Shown here piece by piece: positions 25,343 through 45,234 of a stretch of 64,000 nucleotides of DNA. The notes beneath the pieces were generated by a model, which searched no databases, was not told where the DNA came from, and saw nothing but the letters and a program-made list of their open reading frames with translations. The stretch is from assembly GCF_026213295.1 (NCBI RefSeq), contig NC_079412.1, forward strand, positions 18,022,234 through 18,086,233, written 5' to 3'. The first letter of the stretch is position 1. Every line of letters begins with the position of its first letter. The position numbers and the translations under genes are program-made. Source of the DNA: Gadus chalcogrammus. Its lineage: Eukaryota > Chordata > Actinopteri > Gadiformes > Gadidae.

Positions 25343-27522
25343 ATGACTCTGCGAGAGGTGAGCATCTTATTCCATTATTCTGTTCACATTGTATAGCGTT
25401 TTGATGAGCATGTGGCACGATACATGAAAAACATTACATGTCGAAACTGCGTCACCACAAGAAGTGTATTGTTGTGATGTGTGTTTTTAAATAGATCTAA
25501 GTGATCCAGTAAAAATAATTATTGTTCCCTTGGAAAATGTAAGGCAATTCCTATTAAAAAATAGAAAAAATAATTTAAGGGCAAATAAATGCATCTACTT
25601 TATTGTACAGGGATGACTGGTAGATGAACAATAATTTTATCAAAATGTCTTTTAAGAACTAGGGATTTTCAAGTTCTCTATGCGCTTTTATGAAATGACG
25701 ACAGCATTTCAAACATTTTAAAAGCAGATAAGTAGAACTAAAATCTGCCAAATCAACAACACATATAGTAAAAATGCAAATAATCTGGCATATGTGTTTA
25801 CACCACACACAACGTTTCAAACCAGGTACTCCTGAAAAGCTCAATCGAGATATTTCTGCTTCTCGCCCTTCCTCCCCTCTCCCCCACCTCCTCCCATCTC
25901 CTCCCACCTCCTCCCCTCTCCCCCCCTCCTCCCCTCTACCCCACCTCCTCCCACATCCTCCCCTCTCCCCCACCTCCTCCCCTCTCCCCCCTCCTCCCAC
26001 CTCCTCCCCTCTCCCGGAGAAGCTCCGCAGTCGACAGTTTTGGCGTGCGGTGCTGGCAGAGGTGCTGGGCACCCTGGTGCTCGTGAGCACCATGCTCGGG
26101 GCCTCTGTGCCGGGTCCGGGAGAGGCCCCCGGGGGCCCGCTGTACCCAGCCCTGGCAATCGCTGCCGTGATCACCTCGCTGGGTCACTGTTTCGGAGAGA
26201 TCAGCGGGGCGCAGGTGACTTAAGAAAAGTTGCTGCATCTTTGATTTCTGAAGCCATCGGTTGCCTTGGATGTTCCTAACAGTCCCGTGGCTGTTGTTGC
26301 TTCACCGCCTCAGTGCTCCGACCCTGCCTGCCGTGTTTGTCTCTGAGTGCCTCTCCGTGTGTGTCTGTTAGGTGAACCCTTCAGTGACTCTGTCATTTTT
26401 GGCCGCAAAGAAGATAGACCTGGTCAGGGCCCTTGTTTATGTGGCCGCACAGTGCCTGGGGGCCTTTCTGGCCAGCGGGGCCCTCTACCTGGCCCTCCCG
26501 CACAAAGCCACTGCGGAGGTGTTCGTCAATCGGGTCAGTTAAACAGTTGACTCAATTCTATTTGTGCATTAATCACATGCTTTTATCCAAGGTACCCCAA
26601 AAACCAACCATGAAATTGTCCCCCTTACATCTGCGCTATATTATTATGTAGTTATTTGTAATTCCATCTCAAAAATCATATTTGTTATTTTTTAAGGTTT
26701 GTTACCTTAAAAGATACTGTCATCTCTTCCTTCCATGTTGCTTTTGTTTTCTCTCCCTCCCCAACGACCGCCCGCTCTCTGCTCCCGTCTTGTCAGTTGG
26801 GCCCCGACGTCAACGCGGCACAGGCGGTGGGCGTGGAGGTGCTCTGCACCTTCTCCATGGTCTTCGCCATCTTCTCTGTGGAGGAGCAGAGGCGGAGAGA
26901 GAGCACCGAGCCCAGCCACCTGGGCATCGGACTGGCCCACACGGCCGCAGTGTTTATAGGGGTTAGCTGAGCATTCACTCAATCATTTATTCATTCGTTC
27001 ATTCATTCACAAATACATTGTATTACAGATTGAGCTATGCTAAGGGCTGGGCAGTTGTCTACAGGCATTCATATACATTTTATATTAATTCCCATTGGTG
27101 TATATTTAATATGAATATGCTAATAATTTACCACCATAGTATTAGCTCTTTCAATGTGGACTCTCATTTAATATAAACTCATGTTTTCATAACAGAGTGG
27201 TGCCATTGGAGAAAATGATCTCTACTATATATGTTTACATCTTTAATGTGGTTGCTCTGGACCAATCAGGCGAGGTTTTCTGGTGCAGGAATGAATCCGG
27301 CTCGTGCTCTGGGTCCAGCTCTCATCACCGGCTACTGGGAGAACCACTGGGTAGGTAGCACACACACACACACATGCACAAACACATTCGTAAACACACA
27401 TACACACACACACATGCATGAACGCCTGCACACATGGACGTACTCACGCACGCATGCACGCATGCACACACGCACACACACGCAACCAAACACACACACA
27501 TGTGGGCACAAGCACACAGACA

Positions 27523-27562
<40 letters not shown>

Positions 27563-27656
27563 ATCAAATACTTTAATTGAATTTCCACAACGACAGACTC
27601 ACACACACAGACATGCACACACACGCACCCACACACAGAAACACACACACACACGC

Positions 27657-27753
<97 letters not shown>

Positions 27754-28118
27754 CCACCAATAACAACAACAACACAAAACAGCGGCAGCATCACAGTCAG
27801 ATGTACAGCATTGACCCCATCCAAAATATTTGACTTAATATTGTAGGATACAAATCCTTGACCATGTTAATCAAACTGTGTGTGCTCCGGCTCCGTCTCC
27901 AGGTGTACTGGATCGGGCCGGTGACGGGCGGTGTGCTGGCCGGCGTGTCACACGAGTTTTTCTTCGCCCACAGCGCCTCCCGCCTGAAGCTGGTGGCGTG
28001 TCTGACCTGTAAGGACATCGACATGGTGGAGACTGCCAGCATGTCCCGCTCCTCCCTCTCCACCGTCACGCAGAACGCCAACCGGGCCAAGCAGGCCAAC
28101 AAGGGCGAGGGCACCTGA
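25343..28118 (+). CDS. aqp14: aquaporin, Aqp14-like
   Basis: This is a six-helix membrane channel of the MIP family, 277 aa. Exons are 25343-25357, 26020-26214, 26372-26533, 26797-26961, 27270-27350 and 27903-28118, all phase 0. Recognisable parts are FWRAVLAEVLGTL (helix 1), GHCFGEISGAQ (loop B), YVAAQCLGAF (helix 3), [13 protein letters not shown] (loop E) and VYWIGPVTGGVLAG (helix 6). The first NPA box reads NPS and the second is intact. Aligned to AQP1, the selectivity filter is Ile/Val/Ala/Arg instead of Phe/His/Cys/Arg. The cytoplasmic tail is Ser/Thr-rich (SMSRSSLSTVT) with possible kinase sites. It does not match AQP0, 1, 2, 4 or 5 well. The name Aqp14, a vertebrate group described as a polytransporter, rests on the unusual pore and on its place beside mip; it is likely but not proven (about 0.6). 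Confidence 0.85.
25866..26015 (+). repeat. 150-base pyrimidine-rich minisatellite at the exon-2 splice acceptor
   Basis: Irregular CTCCTCCC/CTCTCCCCCAC units, nearly free of G, run up to four bases before the exon-2 acceptor of the aqp14-like gene. The array therefore doubles as a greatly expanded polypyrimidine tract. Confidence 0.85.
27358..27749. repeat. CA-rich array in the last intron of the aqp14-like gene
   Basis: Interrupted CA repeats begin about 8 bases after the GTAGGT donor. They become a pure (CA)n run at 27666-27749. Long Thr/His or Cys/Val frames across it are artefacts. Confidence 0.95.
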
Positions 28119-29610
28119 GGTCTTAGGATGGACGACGACGATGGTTTTTCTTCATGATCACTTACATCGTTACTGATGCCCGTCCCGAATGGCTTAAAAA
28201 GACACAACAAGGATCAAACATCATTTTTTAATTAATTATCCCAAGAAATGAAATGACATATTAATACCTTATATTTGAATACATTTACAACTGAAACATG
28301 GAACAACCACAAGGACAATTTGAAACAAAAACGTTAAATGTAAGTTTAGGTGCCGTCAACCTCCTTGTAGCCACACACGTTCATACATACACAGAAGGGC
28401 AAACACCGGCTTCACACCTTATTCTTTTTCCTCGTCGAGTTGTTCTTTGAATGCAGCCTAACTCAATGGCCTTTCACGAATAGGGTTGCAAACTGAAACA
28501 TAAGAACACAGATATACCTAATCAATCAATAATTCAATCAATCAATCATTCAATCAATCAATCAATCAAACAACATCCTTTAGATCATGCTTTGTGCAAT
28601 ACAAAATGCTTAATAAGAAAAAAAAATCTGTTTAAAATGTTAAATTGAGAGGCAGGCTTACGTTTGAGAGATAGATTCAAACTAAAATCTCAATGTTACA
28701 AAGTTATCTCTAGATGTTTAGTGTTGTACAACATATTTGTGTACCACACAGGGAACCCAGCTGTGTCTATCCTTTTGCCTGTTTATCTAATATGTTTATT
28801 TGACTGTGTCAAGCACTTTTTAATTTATCTTATTTAAAGTGCTATATAAATACAATCAATAGTATTATTGATATTATTATTTCATCCACCTTAAAGCATT
28901 CTTTCCTCACAGATGAAATTGCTTTCTATATGAGCTGGAAAGTGGATACGTTGCACATATGAGAGTTGGTAAAATATTACAAATTCTGCATAATCGTTAG
29001 ACTTTAACCAAATTGTATCTTTTCTTAATGACAGATATATACTGTTGATAGTGGATCATATTGGACAGCTGGGGAATTTAAATTAAAGAACATAGATCTA
29101 TCTCCCATTGTATATGTTTCATTACATGCCACATGAACTCATTGAAATGGAGCATTTTTTGCTGGTGCAAAGGCCTTTATGTGAGGCAATTATGATGTTT
29201 TCAATGCTTGGGAAGTCTTTGAAATGGTAAAAAGGTGCCAGGCCTTCATTGTGGGTTAAATGCAGAATCCAACGTGAGCCAAGTCTGTCATCTCTCCATT
29301 AGTGTCATTATCTCGGCTCAAAGGCTCTTATTGTCAATCAAATAGACCTATATATCACTGCAATTAAGCTTATTAAGAATCTGTTTATGGGCCAATATAC
29401 TGGAAAAGATATCACATTGATTTGCCATGAGTAAGATGTGCGTTTTTGGGATGAAATGCACTTTCCACCGCATGGAAGGACATTATCTTATGTATGTTCA
29501 GTGCAACAACTGTTTGTTTCCTTCATCCATGGTATATTCAGATACATAAATGATGATGTAAAATAAGATATATGAAGAATGGACACTTTCATTTTAAAAT
29601 AAATTGTTTA
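28119..29610 (+). other. aqp14-like 3' flank and probable 3' UTR
   Basis: No gene was recognised after the TGA. The stretch contains an (AATC)n-like array (about 28520-28570), a repeat tail at about 28785-28885 and an AATAAA at 29598-29603 that could end a long 3' UTR. The true 3' end cannot be chosen from sequence alone. Confidence 0.4.
28785..28885 (+). repeat. interspersed-repeat 3' tail
   Basis: The AAAGTGCTATATAAATACA motif followed by TATTATT-type repeats resembles the 3' end of fish LINE-2-like elements and the SINEs that share it. Only the tail is recognisable. Confidence 0.45.
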
Positions 29611-29683
29611 AGTCTCCAGAATGATTCTCCAGGTGATTTTTTGTGTTCTGAAACTATTTTCTTCATACACGTCCCCCCGGCCT

Positions 29684-31380
<1,697 letters not shown>

Positions 31381-31396
31381 TGGGGCCCCTCGGGGG

Positions 31397-31766
31397 TATT
31401 ATAAAGCCCCAGGCGGGCCCTCTCCCCTCCGTCAGAGAGGCTACACGGTCCACAGGACACTTCCCTGTCTCCACTTCAGTAGCAGCGCCCCTTTAGCCCT
31501 GATGCGTACCTCCTCTTCCTGACACTCCATTCAACCCGAGACCCACTCCACTCCACCCTCCAGCCCTTCCTCACACCTATGTCTTTGCGACCAGTGGACG
31601 GGGTGGCAAGCTGACTTTGACTTCTCCAAAGCCCCATCACGGCTCGGTAGAGACCTACTGAGCGGATTCGACCCGGTGCACTTTCTGTGCCGACACACTC
31701 AAAAGAGGAGGGATCCCGACACATTCCTGCGTTATCTGTTTTCCGTGGTTCGAGACTCCATAAAGG
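31397..31766 (+). promoter_or_regulatory. mip: candidate mip promoter TATA elements
   Basis: Two TATA-like motifs precede mip: TATTATAAAG at 31397-31406, about 460 bases before the start codon, and CATAAAGG at 31759-31766, about 100 bases before it. The nearer one would give the short leader usual for this gene, and the farther one is the better TATA box. The sequence alone does not decide. Confidence 0.3.
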
Positions 31767-31861
31767 CGTGCATCTGCCTTTTCCCGCTCCACCGCCGCCG
31801 CCGCCGCACCTCCACAGCTCCGCGTTTCCCCCCTCCGAGGCCTTCCCCAAACGCAGCCAGC

Positions 31862-34016
<2,155 letters not shown>

Positions 34017-34263
34017 ACTGCCCCCTGAATGGGGTTAGAGGGTCGAGGCAGCCCCCTCCCCTCACCTCCCCTCGATCACCTCCCCCCCACCATTTTCCTC
34101 CCCCTCCCTCCCTCTTTGCTACCCTTCTCCCCCTGGCAACACTTGTACAGAACCGGTCCACATACTTGCATCTGTAGACGAAACTAATAACAGGGTAAAT
34201 CGATCGACATTAAAACGTACTAACACAGATACACACACACAAACACAGTGCACACACACACAA

Positions 34264-34332
<69 letters not shown>

Positions 34333-34542
34333 TACGCAGGCTCACAACCTTCAAACCTCAGCATGCAACAAGATGCCTCTCCCTCCACCTCCAACTGATC
34401 CTCACGCTGTACCCTGAAGTGGACATTGTGTTTCTGATAGATGGTGTAACCCCATCCTTCACCGACCACCACCTCCACCACCACCACCTCCACCTCCACC
34501 AGCACCTCCATCACCCACACCTCCTCATGGACACTGGACATG

Positions 34543-34626
<84 letters not shown>

Positions 34627-35535
34627 AGAGCAAGGGAGAAGGGAGGGTTAGCATGTGGGTGTCTGGTTGAGGTCTGGGTGGGTGTGTATGGGTAGGAGGC
34701 TATGGGCAGGTGGATGGGTGGGTGAGGAGCGTGAAGTTGGAGAGAGAGGGGGTGGAGGGGCTAGGCCATGTCACTTGGGTTTCAGGTAGGATACGAAGGT
34801 TCCCACTCTGGGTTTGTAGTCGTTGAAGTCACCGAGCTAGAGCCGTGACGACGGGCATGGTTTTCACTAGTCATCTGAGGTTTATTGCTCCATTGAAATG
34901 TTCATTTTGTTTTCCAGTTTCACTTTTTTCTTCTGCACTTCAGACATGAGACGTGCATGTATGATACCATTATATTTTCACAGGATTTCATTTTTATTTT
35001 TTTCAAAATCACTGCATTTTATCCGTGTGTTTGTGCGCGTGAGTGTGGATGCTTCTGCAGGATGAGTGGGCGTGTGGGCGACAGCGGGCATTTACACGCA
35101 CGCCTTTGCTTGCGTGCATGCGTGGCTGCCCGTACGAGTGTGTGTTTGCAAGTGGACGCCTGTATGTGAATGTGTGTGAACGAGTTTGCAGACACAGTAT
35201 TATTTCATTTAGTTTTATTTCCATTTCCACTCTCCTGTTCGTTCAATGGCTATGTTCATTTTGTCCTCCATTTTAAAAACCTCGATTATTTCATTATCCT
35301 CCCCTCACTGTGGTGTTTGCTACTGTAATCATTTATACATAAACCATCTGCTGTTTGTCCCTAACCAGCACAATCCAGAGCAATGTTGTATCCCAGCTTT
35401 TGACATAAGGTTTGTTCATCGATGGTTAGCTGTGGAAGTCACCGAGTCTCCTATTACTTTCTTCTTATCGGGAGCACAAATGCAGTTTCAGCTATATTTA
35501 AATTAGCCTACAATAAAAAAATTAAAAAATACCAT
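34017..35535 (+). other. mip: mip 3' UTR
   Basis: Non-coding sequence runs to an AATAAA at 35512-35517 with GT-rich sequence after it. It includes a (CA)n array at about 34252-34328 and a (GA)n array at 34543-34624. No other gene is seen. Confidence 0.5.
34543..34624. repeat. (GA)n microsatellite
   Basis: GA dinucleotide array with one A insertion near 34560, in the inferred mip 3' UTR. Confidence 0.97.
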
Positions 35536-36260
35536 TTGACAAAAGTTGTGTGTCCATTGCGTTTTACATTTTTCCGTTATCACGTTTTTCTTAAACACTG
35601 ATCTTTAAAGACCTGTATTATTTAGAGATTTCACAACACATTTAGAGAGAGACTTCATAGAGCTACATGGGCAGTGCTTTTGACAAATACTTAGGGCCTT
35701 TACCAACACTTGCATCCAAAGCAACTAACAATAAGTACATTTGTCAGAAGAAAGAGAAAGACAACATGATTTGTTTGCAATGCAAACAGAACCATAACGT
35801 GCGCAAATGTCTGATTTCTAAAAAAATATGTATTGCATAAGCCTACAAAAACATTGGTAGGCACAGTATAACATAAGTATTGAAACATGCAAATTGTGGT
35901 GCTTACATACAATTAACTACTTTATATAAATAAATAAATAAATATATATATATATTCTGCAAGAGTTTATGCTTCATTCTAAGGGTGTTTAGACAATAGA
36001 GCTATATATGCCATTAATAAAAAATAAAAACCTGTCCTAAATCTGAGGATTAAAGTGAGGTTTTCAGCAATGAATGAGATGATAGGGTGCAGCATTCATT
36101 GAGTTGTTTACTTTTGAAAAAAATTGAAATTGAAGAAGAAAGAAACTGTTTGAAACATAAACTTCTTCAAAGGATTCTATTTCTATGTTCATAACAATCA
36201 TCCGTAGTGATATAGTGACCTCTACTGTCGAAACAAATAGCATTCATTGTTTTGCTCATT
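35536..36260. other. intergenic DNA with an old interspersed-repeat fragment
   Basis: No gene was recognised. Around 35690-35790 the words ATCCAAAGCAACTAACAATA and AGTACATTTGTCAGAAGAAA resemble a common teleost interspersed repeat, diverged and partial. The rest is AT-rich. Confidence 0.4.
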
Positions 36261-36279
36261 CTACTTTGCCCTGATGCTC

Positions 36280-36660
36280 ATTTCTAGGCCTCCAACCGCA
36301 GTAACAGAGATAGCAGTCAATGGAGTACAGAAGAACAGAGCCACTAAAGTCCTCCAGAGCTTCAAGCAGAATATAGAACCGCATACTGGTATGCCTGGAT
36401 GTGGCGACCAACCAGAGGGAAGAGTAAGCAGCAAATAAGCAGCAAAGGGAACCCGGGCCCTGTCCAATGTGGCTGGTTTTGTTCAATGTCCTTCTCTTTG
36501 CTATGGACATCATCACCATCTGGAAAGACCGCACCAGTTAGGCCAGTGGTGAAAAAAGTGAAGGCTCAGAGTTCATCAGAGACAGGGCCGCCCTTTTGCG
36601 CTCAGAAGTGGCCTGTTGAAGAATAATCCACGACTCTGGGTGTGTTGGAATGCCACAATT
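36280..36660 (+). pseudogene. apolipoprotein-L-like gene remnant
   Basis: The conceptual translation recalls the C-terminal half of fish apolipoprotein L. One frame (about 36290-36470) gives ATKVLQSFKQNIE and, after a TAA at 36436, KGTRALSNVAG. A frame change near 36472 then gives NVLLFAMDIITIWKDRTS, a stop, GSEFIRDRAALLRSEV, another stop and RIIHDS. These match, in order, the membrane-associated helix, the K/E-rich linker and the xFIRxRAALxRSE - IHDSLC region as I remember the family. Three stops and a frameshift rule out a working product. No upstream exons were found. The family call is moderately sure; pseudogene status is clear if the call is right. Confidence 0.5.
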
Positions 36661-39600
36661 AGAAAGTGGGAAAGATGTTCTTCTGCTGTCATTCAAAATG
36701 ATCAAATAAATCTCACAGAAATCTTGTATGTGAACATGCTGTGCAGGTTTCCTTATCACCGGCTTGTTTTGTGTGCATTCGGAACTGTTGTTCATCATGG
36801 TCTGGGTTAACACCTGTAGACCGAAACCTGGTTACCAAGCCTTGACCGACTTTCATTGGAAATATAATCTCTTTCTGTTTCTTGGTGCAGTAGGCCACTA
36901 TAGTTATAGCCCAGACTTTTTCTTTGCTTTGTATAAGATAGGACTTGTTTGCATGCAAAATATATGTTCAAAGTAGAGAACAGCTTTTCTTTCTTTCATT
37001 TATTGTGCATGATATTTAAGTGTTGACTTAACTGAACAATCATTGATTAATGATACGCTTGCTCATCAACTATGTCCACCAATGAATGACCATTCTGAGT
37101 GAAGCAAAATGTAAGAAAAAAATTGATGATGAAAAAATGTAAGTAATAATACATTTGTTTTCCTAGGTTTCTGTCTGGTTTAGTAAACACAAAGGTATGC
37201 ATAGCTTTCACCCCAATCGGTAGCCTCCAATCCCAGAGGGTGAAGCTGTCATGCGGAATATGGCCCTAAACTAATGAGTGGACATCTGAGGACATTGCTG
37301 GCCACCAGAATCTCCTTCTGAGGAAGTCATGGGTATACCTGATGCTGGGATGGTTTAGGTTGAATCACTACTGGGACATAAAATCTTGGAGAATTCTCCA
37401 GACTTGGAGTAGATGAGAATATGCAAGCCTGCTGATTCTATACCACGACCCAGTGCGCCAGCCACCTGGAGTTTCACAGTGGCCTCTGCCAAGCAGTGTG
37501 GTTTGGTACACACAAACACCTGTTGTGTTTGTCTGTGTGTGCTGTCGGTATACCGTGACCAGTATGCCCTCCTTCCGGACACAGTGGTGACCTACTCCTT
37601 TCTGGTCCCTCACCCCCCTGCAGAGAGAACAAGTCAGATCAACTGACTGATTCAGGTGCACGCGTTGAGGAACTTCAATGGGGAACTCATCATCATGGTT
37701 AGGAGCTGTTGCACCACCTAGTGTTTCTTCAATGAAATACAGATATATTATCAGTATAAAATTGGCCTGTTCAAGAGGAAGAAGAGAAAATGGCCTGCGT
37801 TGTCACATCAACGAGCAAGTATCCCATCTCTGTTTCTCACTGTTTGCAATTTGCCCATTTCTTTTTCTCATTATTTCACACCGGAATCTATGGCTCCTTA
37901 GCTGGAGGGTTGAGTCAGGGAAGGGGGAAGTGGTAGGTTGGGGTGTGCGATAGTGAATAGAAGAACATTGGGGTACGTTGTAGGCTCTCTTTGTTCTCTG
38001 AGTGAAGAGACAGCGTAAGGAAGCAAAATAACAATTTAAGGTACACTATTTACACGCGTCCCGGCTGGTAGGCCCCACCAGACGGATCCTTCCCAGCGGG
38101 CACGTAGCTGACCTCCGTCATGCCGCTCCATCTTCCCTCTGCACAGTAGAACAAGTGCAGCTGAGCTGACCTGACTGCTTCATGGGCACATGTTGAAAAA
38201 CGTCAACCGGGGATTCCTGCCACTGATTTGTTGCTCCACCTAATGTTTCCTTGTCGAAATACAGTACAGATATTTACTCTTTTTTAAACTACTTTTTGCT
38301 CAATACATTTAGAATTATGTGTTGTAATATAGGCCTAGTGGATTCACAAAAACACAAATACATTATTACTAAATCACATAGGCCTAAACGTGCATCCTTA
38401 AATCCCTTTCTTTTTCTTCGTGGTAATAAGTCAGAAGGGAATGATTACGAAAGCAGTGGGAGAGTTTCTCGGAGACGGCAACTCTTGACCGAAACATGAT
38501 GACGAACCAGGATACTATTTCCCTACTACCCTAATCAATTTCGACAGAAAGTAGCAAAGAAATGCCAGTACATTTTTTCCTGCACGCTTCAAGGCACTTG
38601 CCTAGATAATAATTGTCTGACACTAGCTACTTAAGTGTGCCATGAATGGTGAAATCATAAACGTCCTCAAGGTTAGTGTTAACATGTGGTGTATTTTGGT
38701 AGGCCTACCTCATCTATCTCTTATGGGCTCGTTTAACTTAATTATTCTCTTCATTATTATCCTTTCAGTGTCAGGAGTGAGTTGTGGACCTCCATTAGAT
38801 CTCTCACTCTCCAGTAGACGACTTCCCACCTCCACCCCACCACAAGTTGTTATATAAAACATACTTTCATTGTGCATTTTTCGCATATCGGGTGATCTGA
38901 GAATAATATTCCCGTTTACTAACACTTCTCAAGGTTAGGGTGTGTTGGGGAACTGTTTCTATTTGTTTAATATTAAATGTTTCACACCGTTCCAATGCTA
39001 ATTGTTTTGAACTATATTTTCAATACACTCATGAAAATTAACAAAACGCACAGGAGCTTTGTCAATTTGTATGGGATAAGACACACTATTATTCTGTGAG
39101 TGGAATTCAGGTGTTACAGCAGTAAATAAAAAGGTGTAATAACATAAGATACAATCTTGATCAGTCTGTAAGGTTTGTTAAACCGTCATTTATTCAGATA
39201 ACAATCTGTGATGTTGTCACTTTAACATTCAACTAATTGACTGATAAGCCACAGATAGATTTGTTGGCTTTTTTAAATCGTCTGAAGTACATTCTAGATA
39301 TAGGCCGATAGTAGACCTAGATAATTCCTGAGTTGGCAGATAAGTAAAATAAATTGGTATTTTATTTTACGTTGACAACATACCAAAACAAACTTGTATG
39401 GCCCATTGCAGATAACCAATATGATATGACCATCTAGGTCACAGTTTTGTGGTAACAATACTGTTTATTTTTCACCAGTAGATGGCGGTGTCACTCAGAA
39501 GTTCTACTACATTACAATACAACTTCAGGGCCTCATGATTTACAGTTCTTGGGTTGGCTTCCTTAAACACAACGCACGCCAAATGTTATCGGAACAGCAA

Positions 39601-40295
39601 TACCAGAAATAAAACACGGTATTTCCCGGTGATGGTCTTATCAAAGGGTAAAAAGTTTTTAAAGTCTTAATAGATATCATTATAGTCCTATTCAATTAAT
39701 GTAGGCCTATAAATTGTTGTTGTTCATATTATTATGACCCTTTATGTATGAGCCCATGCTTATCGCACCATCATTTACATAATGTAAGACCTTTCAACCA
39801 TATGTTGACTGAATTATGCAAATCATTTTGCTTCAGGACAAACAGTGTAATACATTTTCTGCTCTTGATTTTTTGATTAGGCCTTAAGGCCTACACATAG
39901 CCTATTCCCAGCCAAGATAACCTTGGTAGACCAAATCGTATATCAACCTCTGTCTTCGTTAGACTCACATACCGCACTGATTAGTTATTAGTTTTTAGAA
40001 TTGAGAGTTAGAGTTGAGAGTTTTTGGTTATTAGAATTTTCTGCCGCTGCTAGACCATTTGTTACACTGTAACAAGCTTATAAATTGATTAATATCATAA
40101 ACATACATGTCATTACCATACTCTGTTTATTAATTGTCTTTGACCGAAATGTGAACAAACTTCAGAATTCGTGCATGGTATACAATTATACACAGCGTTA
40201 TTTTGGCTAATACAGGGTCCAAGGCTGATGCACTCATGTGGATGCCCCCGATGTCCTCCCTATCTTCCGCTGACGATCGGGTGTTTTCCTCGCAT
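36661..40295. other. intergenic DNA upstream of rnd1
   Basis: No gene was recognised. Two diverged copies of a segment of about 180 bases lie at 37569-37747 and 38087-38273 (see findings). A 77-codon open frame at 37413-37646 overlaps the first copy but has no known similarity. The rest is AT-rich. Confidence 0.45.
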
Positions 40296-40298
40296 CTC

Positions 40299-40322
40299 AT
40301 TGGCTGACGCTGCGGTATAAAG
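40299..40322 (+). promoter_or_regulatory. rnd1: rnd1 core promoter: inverted CCAAT box and TATA box
   Basis: ATTGG (40299-40303, an inverted CCAAT box) is followed by TATAAAG (40316-40322). Transcription would start near 40345-40350, leaving a leader of about 140 bases before the conserved start codon. RND1 is an inducible gene in mammals, and a TATA promoter would fit. Confidence 0.55.
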
Positions 40323-40489
40323 TTCTTCAGAGACGCTCTCAGACACTCAGAGACGTTCACCTCTGACGCGCAGAGCTGTTCCGCTGCTGGCTTATAACTT
40401 ACTTTATGCGAAGAGCGTCTTCAAAGTTTGTGATTGTGGACTTAAAATATATCTCAATTTGTTTTCGCGCAGTCAATATTGTCAACACG

Positions 40490-45234
<4,745 letters not shown>

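Noticed and set aside
37413..37646. 77-codon frame with a PHPP-type ending
   Set aside because: No family match; it overlaps one copy of the local duplication and is reported there instead.
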